Shown here piece after piece: positions 10,945-19,122 of a DNA stretch of 44,113 nucleotides. Numbering within the stretch: the first letter of the stretch is position 1; each line of letters starts with the position of its first letter. A program made the translations under genes and the position numbers. The notes below the pieces were generated by a model, which searched no databases, was not told the origin of the DNA, and saw only the letters and a list, made by a program, of their open reading frames with translations. Source of the stretch: Terriglobia bacterium (lineage in GTDB: Bacteria > Acidobacteriota > Terriglobia > Acidiferrales > UBA7541); contig JAIQES010000038.1 in assembly GCA_020073705.1 (NCBI GenBank), positions 1-44,113 on the forward strand, in the 5' to 3' direction.

Positions 10945-12216
10945 TTAATGGACGCGGCGGATGCGGGCGCCGATCGAGGAGAGTTTCTCTTCGATGCGTT
11001 CGTAGCCGCGATCAATGTGGTAGACGCGGTCAACGATGGTTTCGCCGCGCGCGACCAATGCAGCCAGAACCAGCGAAGCGCTCGCCCGAAGGTCCGATGC
11101 GATCACGCTTGTGCCGGAGAGCGTGGAAGGGCCGTGGACGATGGCGCGGCGGCCTTCGATCGAAATATTCGCACCCATGCGGATCATTTCGCTGGCGTGA
11201 AGGAAACGGTTTTCGAAGATCGTTTCGGTGATCACCGACGTGCCTTCGGCCTGTGTAGCCAGCGCCATGAATTGCGCCTGCATGTCCGTGGCGAAGCCGG
11301 GATATTCCTCGGTCCTGACGTCGGCAGCGGCCAGCGTTTTCGCGCCGCGGACGGCTAGTGTGCCAGGAGCAGTTTCATGGATCTCGACGCCAGTTTCGCG
11401 CAGCTTGGCGATAACCGAGGCCAGATGTTCGGGAGCGCAACCGGTGAGTTCGAGTGCGCCGTTCGTGATGGCCCCGGCCACGAGAAATGTGCCGGCTTCG
11501 ATGCGGTCGGGAATGACGGTATGCTGGGTTGCGTGGAGTTTCTGCTTTCCGCGGACGCGAATCGTCGGCGTTCCCGCACCCTCGATTTCCGCCCCCATCT
11601 TGATGAGTAGATCCGCCAGGTCGGTAATCTCCGGCTCGCGCGCTGCATTCTCAATTTTAGTTTCACCTTCCGCAAGCGCCGCTGCCATCAGCACGTTTTC
11701 TGTTCCGGTGACGGTGATCTTGTCGAAGATCACGTGCCCGCCGCGCAGGCGGCCGCTGCCCGGAACGCGGGCTTCCACGTAACCATGGGAAGTACTGATT
11801 TCCGCGCCCATTTGTTCGAGCGCCTTCAGATGAAGGTCCACTGGACGCGCGCCGATGGCGCAGCCCCCGGGGAGCGAGACGCGCGCAGACCCAGTGCGGC
11901 CGATGAGCGGGCCAAGCGTGAGGATTGAGGCGCGCATCGTACGAACAAGTTCGTATGGTGCTTCCGCACCATTAATTTTCTCGGCCCGGATGATCATGGT
12001 GGTGGGGGGTAGTTCGGGCGTTTCGACCACCGCGCCCATGTGCGCGAGCAAACGGCCCATTGTGATGATGTCTCGGACTTGCGGAATGTTGTCCAGTTCG
12101 ACGCGCTCGCAGGTCAGCAGCGCCGCGGCCATCGCGGGCAGGGCGGCATTCTTTGCGCCGCCGATGCGTACGGATCCTTCGAGCGGCCTTCCACCTTCAA
12201 TCAGGAATCTATCCAT
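10945..12216 (-). CDS. murA: UDP-N-acetylglucosamine 1-carboxyvinyltransferase (MurA)
   Basis: First committed enzyme of peptidoglycan synthesis; adds enolpyruvate to UDP-GlcNAc in the cytoplasm. About 423 aa, the normal length. K22-N23 in the KNAALPA motif and the catalytic C119 in LPGGCAIGARPVDLH are present, so this is a fosfomycin-sensitive type with Cys rather than Asp. The ATG at 12216 starts at the homology and overlaps the murQ stop by 8 bp, so murA is translationally coupled behind murQ. Pairing de novo synthesis with the salvage enzyme MurQ is unusual and suggests the cluster is devoted to wall turnover. Confidence 0.96.
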   Translation of the reverse strand: MDRFLIEGGRPLEGSVRIGGAKNAALPAMAAALLTCERVELDNIPQVRDIITMGRLLAHMGAVVETPELPPTTMIIRAEKINGAEAPYELVRTMRASILTLGPLIGRTGSARVSLPGGCAIGARPVDLHLKALEQMGAEISTSHGYVEARVPGSGRLRGGHVIFDKITVTGTENVLMAAALAEGETKIENAAREPEITDLADLLIKMGAEIEGAGTPTIRVRGKQKLHATQHTVIPDRIEAGTFLVAGAITNGALELTGCAPEHLASVIAKLRETGVEIHETAPGTLAVRGAKTLAAADVRTEEYPGFATDMQAQFMALATQAEGTSVITETIFENRFLHASEMIRMGANISIEGRRAIVHGPSTLSGTSVIASDLRASASLVLAALVARGETIVDRVYHIDRGYERIEEKLSSIGARIRRVH

Positions 12217-13147
12217 GTGGTCTCTGTGCGGATCTGTTCGCAGTTTGTGTTTGTCGAGCGAGAGCGGCGCGGACGCTGCCGTTTGCCGCGCGCAGCCGGC
12301 GTTGTGCTTCACGCGCGTTGACGCCGGTTTTTAGCATCAGGAGTGCGACCTGCAAATTGTATCCCGACTGACGCAGGGCGCGCGTCGCTTCGTCCACGGT
12401 CGTTCCCGAAGCCTCCGCCAGCATCCGCAGTCCTCTTGCCCGCAACTTCTGATTCGTCAGCGCCACGTCGATCATCCAGTTGTCATAGATTCGCCCCATG
12501 CGAATCATCGATGCAGTAGACAGCATGTTGAGGACCATTTTTTGGGCCGTTCCTGCCTTCATTCTCGTTGAGCCAGTGATGGCTTCAGGTCCCGTGGGGG
12601 TAATGATACTGATCCGAGCAAGACGCACGATGGGTGTCCGCGGGTTAGATGTGATACCCACTGTTACGGCGCCGCAGCGACGCGCGAACTCAAGCGCCCC
12701 GAGGACGTAGGGTGTTGACCCGCTAGCGGTGATTCCGACGACCACATCGTTACGGATCAGACGGCGTGCCGCCAGGTCGCGTCCCCCCTGTGCGCGGTTG
12801 TCTTCGGCGCCTTCGACCGCGCGCGTGAGAGCGCGACGGCCTCCTGCAATAACGGCTTGGACCAAGCGCGCCGGTGTGCCAAACGTCGGCGGAAGTTCTG
12901 CGGCGTCGAGCGTTGCGAGACGTCCGCTGGTTCCCGCGCCGACGTAGAACAGGCGGCCGCCGCGCTGTAGGCTCTGTGCGATGGCATCCACGGCTCGCGC
13001 GATTGCGGGAATCGCACCGGCTACCGCCTTCGCCACGATTGCGTCTTCGCGATGAATTGCCCGAAGAATTTCCGAGGTGGATTTCGCGTCGAGTCCGTGC
13101 GTGTGCGGATTTTGCTGCTCGGTCGCTCCCGGCGTTTTCTTGGTCAT
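12209..13147 (-). CDS. murQ: N-acetylmuramic acid 6-phosphate etherase (MurQ)
   Basis: Cleaves the lactyl ether of MurNAc-6-P to give GlcNAc-6-P and D-lactate in the cytoplasm. The SIS-fold sugar-phosphate site GAGTSGRLATLDAAELPPTF is at 70-89, and the two acidic residues of the E. coli enzyme are matched by E84 and E115 (EGAEDN). The ITGSTRMKAGTAQK signature and a C-terminal helical UBA-like segment follow. 312 aa, normal length; the tail beyond ~290 is basic and variable. Start ATG 13147. The upstream region carries a -10 and a 14-bp palindrome. Confidence 0.96.
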   Translation of the reverse strand: MTKKTPGATEQQNPHTHGLDAKSTSEILRAIHREDAIVAKAVAGAIPAIARAVDAIAQSLQRGGRLFYVGAGTSGRLATLDAAELPPTFGTPARLVQAVIAGGRRALTRAVEGAEDNRAQGGRDLAARRLIRNDVVVGITASGSTPYVLGALEFARRCGAVTVGITSNPRTPIVRLARISIITPTGPEAITGSTRMKAGTAQKMVLNMLSTASMIRMGRIYDNWMIDVALTNQKLRARGLRMLAEASGTTVDEATRALRQSGYNLQVALLMLKTGVNAREAQRRLRAANGSVRAALARQTQTANRSAQRPHG

Positions 13148-13230
13148 CGCTCGCTCACCGATGCGCCGCTTGGATTTCTGTTGATACGCCGCTCCGAGAG
13201 AGAATCATTCACAGGCTGCAAGTATATTTT

Positions 13231-13262
13231 CGCACGCATGCGCCCTATTTCGATGCATCGAA
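13231..13262 (-). promoter_or_regulatory. Candidate murQ promoter with overlapping palindromic operator
   Basis: On the minus strand a -10-like TATACT (13236-13231) lies about 85 nt before the murQ start. A perfect 14-bp palindrome, TTCGATGCATCGAA (13249-13262), covers the place of the -35, which itself is a poor match. A dyad over the -35 is typical of a regulator site. The regulator is not in the window. Confidence 0.4.
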
Positions 13263-13312
13263 TCCGCAAACAATGGCCCATCAGGCAAGGGCGAAGGACT
13301 GTTCATGTGCGG

Positions 13313-16231
13313 CTACCGCGCAGTGGAAACCAGACCAAGCGCCTCGATAACGGCATCATGCACGGCGGGGCGCACGGCCGTGATCTTGTTGTTTGCGCGC
13401 GTGGGATAAACGCGGTTGGTGAGAAGGATGATGAAGAGCTCCCGGTCGGGGTCGATCCAGATCGAAGTGCCGGTAAAGCCCAAATGGCCGAAGCTGCGCG
13501 CGGAAAAGTAGTGGCCGCTTGAGGAATCCGTCGTGGGCGCCATCCAGCCCAATGCGCGTGTGTTGGCGGCAAGTGTCTGGGGGGCGGTGAATTGCGCGAT
13601 CGTCGCGCGGGTGAGCAATCGTTTGTGCGCGTAGATCCCGCCGTTGAGGAGCATCTGGCAGAATACAGCGAGGTCTGGCGCGGTCGCAAACATCCCGGCG
13701 TGCGCGGCAACCCCGCCCATGGCAAATGCGTTTTCGTCGTCGACTTCGCCCCGCAACAGACGTTTGCGATAGGTCGCGTCGTTTTCCGTGGGCGCGATCC
13801 GGCTGGCGAGCGCCTCTTGAGGTTTGAAGATTGTGTTTGTCATGCCGAGGGGCGCGAAGATCCGTTCCCGCGCGAGTTGATCCACGGTCATTCCGGTGGC
13901 TCGTTCGAGAATTTCACCGAGCAGCATGAAATCCAGATCGGAGTAGACCGTTTTTGTGCCCGGCGGATACTCGAGGGGTTCCTTGCATATATTGGCGATG
14001 GCTTCACGGTCGGAATGGATTGTAAGGAAATAGTCCTTGTGCGCGGGAAGTCCCGAAGAATGGGTCAATAGATGGCGCAGCGTAACGCTTCTTCGCCATT
14101 CCGGATTCGGGCCGTCATTCCATCCGGGAATGTAGCGCGCAACAGGCAAGTCAAGCCCCAGGCGGCCTGCCTCCACCTGCATGGCCACAAGCGTGGTGGT
14201 AACCACGGCTTTCGTGAGCGAAGCGGTGTCGTAGATCGTGTCCGGCGTAACCGCTGCCGAGGTTGCGTCATAGGTCTGCCGGCCAAACGGGTGGACGAGA
14301 AGCTCACCCCGATAGCCAACTGCCAGCACGCCACCGGGGAATGCATGATCCGCGACCGCGCGGTCGAGCACGCCGTATGCGGATTTCAGGTTTGCATCGT
14401 TTAACTTTGAGCCGGGGGCGGCATTGCTCGCGCGTAGCTTCATCGAACTTGCTGCGAGGTCGAGCCCTGCTCCAAGCAGCGCAGCACCTGGTATGTTTAC
14501 AGGCAGGCGTCCGCCGATCGGCACTTGGCCGAATAAAGCGCGACCGACGGCGCGTTGGGCTACATCGACGGTGCTGAAGGCAGCGACCCAAGTCTTCGCG
14601 GCCGGGAATCGCTCGACTAGATACGGGCTGCCAAAGCAGGCGACGATGACCGGTTTACCGGAGGCAAGCAGGCGATCCACCACAGCAGCTTCGTCGTCCG
14701 GGAGGCCCACGCTACCCTTGCGGTCAGCAACACGCACAAAAACGGCGGCAATCGCTAGATCGTAGCTATCGGGCGAGGGGAGCTTGACAGTATCTGCGCG
14801 TACGAAACGCGTATCCATCCGCACGGTTGCGAGGGAATCAACCCGCCAGCGAATCTCTTTCTCGAGATCTTCGGCTGGGTAGGCGTCATTGTCGCCGGAA
14901 ACCGCGACGAGCAGGGCCCGCATCGGTTTCGTCGCATCGAGTGGAAGAATATGCTGGTCATCACGCAGGAGCGTGACGCCGCGGCCCGCGATATCCAGCG
15001 CGGCGCGTTCAAATTCAGGCCTATCGAAGTTGCGCGCTAGTGCATCCAGGTCCACGAGCTTTGACTTGTTCAATCCGAGCTTTGCCTTGGCGCGCAGCAC
15101 ACGCATTACCGCCTCGTTGATGCGTGACATCGGAATACGTCCTGAGGCCACCGCATCGCGCACGGCTTCCAGCGCCGCGTCGAGCACTGGCGGGACCAGG
15201 AGAACGTCGGCGCCGGCGAGGATCGACCGCACGGCGACCTCGCCCGGCGAGTAGCGAACCGTTACGCCTCCCATATCGAGCGCATCAGTCACGACCAGAC
15301 CGTCGAAGCCCATTTCGCCCCGGAGCAGATCGGTCGTGATCTTGGACGACATCGTTGCCGGCACGTCGGGATCGGGTTCGAGGGCGGGAACCGAGAGATG
15401 GCCAGTCATGATGGTGCTCGCACCGGCGGCGATGGCTGCACGGAACGGGGCGAGCTCGACTCGGTCCAGATGTGCACGGTCGCTTGTTACGGTCGGCAGA
15501 TCCAGATGCGAATCGGTGCTGGTATCGCCGTGGCCGGGGAAGTGCTTTGCCGTGGCGAGCCCGCCGTTTTCTTCGACACCGCGCACGAATGCGGCGACAA
15601 ACTCGGACACGCGCGCGGGATCTTCGCCGAAGGATCGTGTGTTGACGATGGGATTGTCGGGGTTGCTGTTGACGTCGGCGTCAGGCCCGAAAACCCAAGG
15701 AACGCCCGCTGCCCTTGCTTCGAGCGCCGTGATCTTGCCCATGGTGTAGGCATCTTCCGGGCGGCCGGTCGCGGCAACCGCCATGGCATGAGGGAATGAC
15801 GTGCCTTCCTCGAGGCGCATCGCGGTGCCGCGTTCGAAATCTGCAGCAATCAGCAAAGGAATCTTGGCATGGCTCTGGAGCATATTGACTAGGACAGCCG
15901 TTGGATACACTTGACCGCGCTCGATTCCGAGCGGCGAGCCTTGCGTCTGGATGGCGAACGAGCCGATGTGTTTCTCCTGGACGTCGCGGAGGAGCTCCTG
16001 ATATTCGGCGCTCTCGACGGAGAGGAACCCGCCGTAGCACCACACGGCAAACACTTGTCCAATCTTTTCCTCGAGCGTCATCTTCTTGAGGGTTTGCGCG
16101 ACCCAACGATCGGCCTCGGGAGAAAGTTTCGTCCGGTTAGGCGCGGGCGGTGTGCGCGGAGTCTTCTGTGTGCGGCCTGTGGTAGCCATCAAGAGGAAAG
16201 CGAGCAGCAGGAGCCAACGGCTCAATTTCAC
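13313..16231 (-). CDS. Fused GH3 beta-N-acetylglucosaminidase (NagZ type) and serine hydrolase (beta-lactamase/YbbE type)
   Basis: About 972 aa, secreted. Signal peptide KLSRWLLLLAFLLMATTG, then a GH3 domain. KHFPGHGDTSTDSH (~229-242) holds the NagZ His/Asp acid-base loop and VTDALDMG the nucleophile Asp (~316). An alpha/beta second GH3 domain reaches ~585. From ~620 a class-C beta-lactamase-fold hydrolase follows, with S671-x-x-K674 (SLTK), Y763-S-D and a HxG-type motif (GHLGFTG) near the end. NagZ removes GlcNAc from wall fragments. In Bacillus the equivalent enzymes YbbD and YbbE are separate neighbours. An upstream ATG (16318) is unlikely because a promoter lies inside that extension; GTG ~16231 gives the signal peptide. 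Confidence 0.9.
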   Translation of the reverse strand: MKLSRWLLLLAFLLMATTGRTQKTPRTPPAPNRTKLSPEADRWVAQTLKKMTLEEKIGQVFAVWCYGGFLSVESAEYQELLRDVQEKHIGSFAIQTQGSPLGIERGQVYPTAVLVNMLQSHAKIPLLIAADFERGTAMRLEEGTSFPHAMAVAATGRPEDAYTMGKITALEARAAGVPWVFGPDADVNSNPDNPIVNTRSFGEDPARVSEFVAAFVRGVEENGGLATAKHFPGHGDTSTDSHLDLPTVTSDRAHLDRVELAPFRAAIAAGASTIMTGHLSVPALEPDPDVPATMSSKITTDLLRGEMGFDGLVVTDALDMGGVTVRYSPGEVAVRSILAGADVLLVPPVLDAALEAVRDAVASGRIPMSRINEAVMRVLRAKAKLGLNKSKLVDLDALARNFDRPEFERAALDIAGRGVTLLRDDQHILPLDATKPMRALLVAVSGDNDAYPAEDLEKEIRWRVDSLATVRMDTRFVRADTVKLPSPDSYDLAIAAVFVRVADRKGSVGLPDDEAAVVDRLLASGKPVIVACFGSPYLVERFPAAKTWVAAFSTVDVAQRAVGRALFGQVPIGGRLPVNIPGAALLGAGLDLAASSMKLRASNAAPGSKLNDANLKSAYGVLDRAVADHAFPGGVLAVGYRGELLVHPFGRQTYDATSAAVTPDTIYDTASLTKAVVTTTLVAMQVEAGRLGLDLPVARYIPGWNDGPNPEWRRSVTLRHLLTHSSGLPAHKDYFLTIHSDREAIANICKEPLEYPPGTKTVYSDLDFMLLGEILERATGMTVDQLARERIFAPLGMTNTIFKPQEALASRIAPTENDATYRKRLLRGEVDDENAFAMGGVAAHAGMFATAPDLAVFCQMLLNGGIYAHKRLLTRATIAQFTAPQTLAANTRALGWMAPTTDSSSGHYFSARSFGHLGFTGTSIWIDPDRELFIILLTNRVYPTRANNKITAVRPAVHDAVIEALGLVSTAR

Positions 16232-16273
16232 CACCGTGCAGATTCCAGAATTGACGCCTGCATGTCGCCGATA

Positions 16274-16302
16274 TATATAGCACTCGGCTGGTTTCGAGAC
16301 AA
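16274..16302 (-). promoter_or_regulatory. Sigma70-type promoter for the GH3/serine-hydrolase gene
   Basis: Minus strand TTGTCT (16302-16297), a 17-nt spacer and TATATA (16279-16274). Transcription would begin near 16267, which leaves a leader of ~35 nt to the GTG and excludes the upstream ATG. Confidence 0.6.
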
Positions 16303-16310
16303 ATGCGAAT

Positions 16311-16344
16311 GCAACCATGGATGAATACAGATAAACACGGATGG
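16311..16344 (-). repeat. Dispersed-type repeat, copy 1 (inverted relative to copy 2)
   Basis: Its reverse complement matches 16463-16496 at 25 of 34 positions by hand alignment. It belongs by eye to the 'TCTGTGTTCATCTGTGGTTA'-like sequences often met between genes of environmental bacteria. It overlaps the region just upstream of the GH3 promoter. Confidence 0.5.
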
Positions 16345-16387
16345 AAGGAAGATGGAAGATGTTCGTGCATGAGGAATGTGGTTCACG

Positions 16388-17668
16388 ATGAAGTGTAAGA
16401 CCAAGCCTGCGGCAGAGCGCGCCAGGTCGCCGGTTGTGGCGTTTGTGCTGTCCCTTTTGTTTCTATCTGCGTTCATCAGTGTTCATCAGTGGTTACCGAT
16501 TCCTGCGCAAGCGGCCTCACAGTTCGCGCGCCGCGATGCCCACACGATGACGGGCATTGACGTGCTTGAGGCGGAGAACTTCGCGACGCTGGCTGGGAAA
16601 CGCATCGGACTCATTACAAACCAGACGGGGATTGATCGCAGCCGCCGGAGCACGATTGATTTGCTTGCACATGCGCCGGGTGTGCAACTCGTGGCCTTGT
16701 TCAGCCCTGAGCACGGGATTCGCGGCACCCTGGACGAACGCATCGCATCGACGGTAGATTTAGCCACGGGCCTGCCAGATTATAGCCTTTACGGAGATGA
16801 CGTGCGGCCCACCGATGCGATGCTTGCAGGTCTGGACGCGCTGGTCTTCGATATCCAGGACGCCGGAGTGCGCTTCTACACGTACATCACGACGATGGGC
16901 TATACGATGGAAGCTGCGGCAAAACATCACCTCGCTTATTACGTTCTCGACCGGCCAGATCCCCTTGGGGGCGAGCGCATCGAGGGGCCCATGTTGGATC
17001 AAGAGCGCACGAATTTCGCCGGCTATTTCCCCATGCCTGTGCGGATGGCGATGACGCTCGGCGAGATGGCGCGAATGTTCAACGCGGAAAACAAGATCGG
17101 TTGCGACCTCCACGTCATCTCCATGCAGAATTGGCGGCGCCGGGACTGGTTTGACGGCACTGGTTTGCCTTGGGTGAATCCCTCGCCCAACCTCCGTTCG
17201 GCTGGCGCCGGGATCCTGTATCCCGGTTTGGAGATCCTGCAACCCGGCGGCGTATCCGTCGGACGGGGCACTGGCCGGCCATTCGAACGCGTCGGCGCTC
17301 CTTGGATCCGTGAAGCCGAATTTGTCAACTATTTGAACCAGCGTTCCGTGCCGGGTGTAAGGTTTGAGCCGGAGCGATTCACGCCGGATTCTGGCTTGTA
17401 CAAGGGCGAAATGTGCGCGGGAGCAAGAGTGGTGGTGACGGATCGCGCATCGCTGGAGTCCATGCGGATGGGAATTGAGATTGCCTCCGCGCTGGCGAAA
17501 CTTTATCCCCGTAAATTCGAAGTGCGCAAGATGATCGCTTTGGTGGGAAACGCATCCACGATCAAACGACTTGAGAATGGCGACGCGCCTGCCGCCATCG
17601 TTTCGAGCTGGAAGGCGGAACTCGATGCCTTTCGAAAGATGAGGGCAAAATACCTGCTGTATCGCTAA
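16388..17668 (+). CDS. namZ: Exo-beta-N-acetylmuramidase NamZ (DUF1343, GH171)
   Basis: About 426 aa, exported. DUF1343 proteins were shown in Bacillus (NamZ/YbbC) to release MurNAc from the non-reducing ends of peptidoglycan fragments. Seen here: GIDVLEAENF, GKRIGLITNQTGID, FSPEHGIRG, LVFDIQDAGVRFYTYITTM, the DRPDPLGG motif, WVNPSPNLRS and the late SGLYKGEMCAGA, all typical of the family. The signal peptide is unusual: its core (LSLLFLSAFISVHQW) is encoded by a dispersed repeat, and the n-region is long. ATG 16388 is chosen; GTG 16376 is an alternative. It is divergent from the NagZ-type fusion; the two would act in turn on the same glycan chain. Confidence 0.9.
   Translation: MKCKTKPAAERARSPVVAFVLSLLFLSAFISVHQWLPIPAQAASQFARRDAHTMTGIDVLEAENFATLAGKRIGLITNQTGIDRSRRSTIDLLAHAPGVQLVALFSPEHGIRGTLDERIASTVDLATGLPDYSLYGDDVRPTDAMLAGLDALVFDIQDAGVRFYTYITTMGYTMEAAAKHHLAYYVLDRPDPLGGERIEGPMLDQERTNFAGYFPMPVRMAMTLGEMARMFNAENKIGCDLHVISMQNWRRRDWFDGTGLPWVNPSPNLRSAGAGILYPGLEILQPGGVSVGRGTGRPFERVGAPWIREAEFVNYLNQRSVPGVRFEPERFTPDSGLYKGEMCAGARVVVTDRASLESMRMGIEIASALAKLYPRKFEVRKMIALVGNASTIKRLENGDAPAAIVSSWKAELDAFRKMRAKYLLYR
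16463..16496 (+). repeat. Dispersed-type repeat, copy 2, inside the namZ signal peptide
   Basis: Contains an exact tandem GTTCATCAGT-GTTCATCAGT (16471-16490) followed by GGTTAC. It is the inverted partner of 16311-16344 and encodes the end of the hydrophobic core of the NamZ signal peptide. Confidence 0.5.
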
Positions 17669-17721
17669 GCAGGAAGCAGGATTGTTGGTCGCCCGTACCG
17701 TTGCCGCAGGAACGTAACGGC

Positions 17722-19122
17722 CTATCCTGTAGAGGTGGAGAGCTTCTTCCGCCAGTTGCGGTAAAAAACCAAGCCCGACAAGATTAGCGCGAGGCCGATG
17801 GATGACCGTACGGGCCGCGCGAGCCAAAGCGTAATCGTCAGCGCGACCGCCCCCATCACAAACACCACCGGCACCCACGGATAGCCCCAACATCGGTATG
17901 GACGTGGCAGATCGGCTTCCGTGTGCCGCAGGCGCATCATGGCAACGACCGCAAGGCCGTAGAAAATCCAAGCCGCAAAAATAAACAAAGAAGTGAGGTC
18001 TTCGAACGTTCCGGTCAGCGCAAACACGCTGGCGAGAACGCATTCGAACACGAGCGCGCCAGCGGGCGTTCGGAATCTTGGATGGATCTCCGCGGTTTTG
18101 CGGAAGAAGATGCCATCGCGCGCCATAGCGTATGGCACGCGCGCCCCGGAGAGCGTGGATGCATTGAGCGTGCCGAGCGCGGAGACAGCCATCGCGAGCG
18201 TGACCCAGAGCGCGGCGTTGCGCCCGGATATGCTGGCAACGACATCCGAGGCGACATGCTCCGATCGTGCAAGCGTTGCAAACGGCAGAACCCAATGGGA
18301 GGCCGCGCTGAACAACATGAAGATCGCGCTGCAAAAAAGCACACCTAGGATCAAGGCGCGCGGAATGTTGCGCTGCGGGTCTTCGATTTCCGATCCCACC
18401 AGATTCAGGTCTTCCCAGCCGTCGTAGGCCCATAGCGAAGCCGCCAGCGCGCCAAAGAATCCCGTGAGCGTTGCCGCGCTGTAGCTCGAAGGCAAGAAGG
18501 GATGAAACCCCGCGCCGCCGGGCCGCGCCAGCGCGAAGGCAAGGATGATAATCGCAGCGACTGACGTGACCTTGATAATGGTGAGAATGACCTGCACGCG
18601 GCCCCCGATGCGCACACCGAGATAGTTGATGAATGTCAGGGCTACGAGTGCCGCGACAGCTAATGGTTGTGCCCATGTAACGATGAATGCATAAGGCGCG
18701 TGTGAGAGCGGCATGGAAATCTGCCGCGTATAGATAGGTGCGGCGACAGCAGGGACCAGGAATGCGCAAAATCGCAGAAGTCCCGCGGCAATCGAAGCCA
18801 TCGAGGCGGGACGCCCGACAATCGAGTGCATCCACCCGAACAGAAAGCCCCACATAGGTCCGAGGCCACGGCGCAAATAGGCGTATTCGCCGCCGGCTTC
18901 GGGGATCGCGGCTCCTAGTTCCGCGAAGGCCAGCGCGCCGAACAGCGAAAGGCCCCCGCCGACAATCCATGCAGCGAAGACAATGACCACCGAACCGGCG
19001 TCGGCGGCCATTTCGGCGGGCTTGAGGAAAATGCCCGTCCCGATCATCGTGCCGACAACGATCGCGGCCGAGGTCCACGCTCCCAAACCACGAACGAGTT
19101 CGAGATGTTTGCCGATGGTCAT
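17722..19122 (-). CDS. Amino-acid permease (APC superfamily)
   Basis: A 466-aa inner-membrane carrier with about 12 hydrophobic helices. Helix 1 has the substrate-binding glycine-rich break GTMIGTGIF, and helix 2-3 the FAELGAAIPEAGGEYAYLRR signature of the APC/LAT group. It starts inside the stop of the symporter gene (ATGA, 19119-19122), so the two transporters are one operon. In this setting it may take up amino acids or short stem-peptide products freed from wall peptides; that is inference and the true substrate is unknown. It is convergent with namZ across a 53-bp gap without a clear terminator. Confidence 0.88.
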   Translation of the reverse strand: MTIGKHLELVRGLGAWTSAAIVVGTMIGTGIFLKPAEMAADAGSVVIVFAAWIVGGGLSLFGALAFAELGAAIPEAGGEYAYLRRGLGPMWGFLFGWMHSIVGRPASMASIAAGLLRFCAFLVPAVAAPIYTRQISMPLSHAPYAFIVTWAQPLAVAALVALTFINYLGVRIGGRVQVILTIIKVTSVAAIIILAFALARPGGAGFHPFLPSSYSAATLTGFFGALAASLWAYDGWEDLNLVGSEIEDPQRNIPRALILGVLFCSAIFMLFSAASHWVLPFATLARSEHVASDVVASISGRNAALWVTLAMAVSALGTLNASTLSGARVPYAMARDGIFFRKTAEIHPRFRTPAGALVFECVLASVFALTGTFEDLTSLFIFAAWIFYGLAVVAMMRLRHTEADLPRPYRCWGYPWVPVVFVMGAVALTITLWLARPVRSSIGLALILSGLVFYRNWRKKLSTSTG

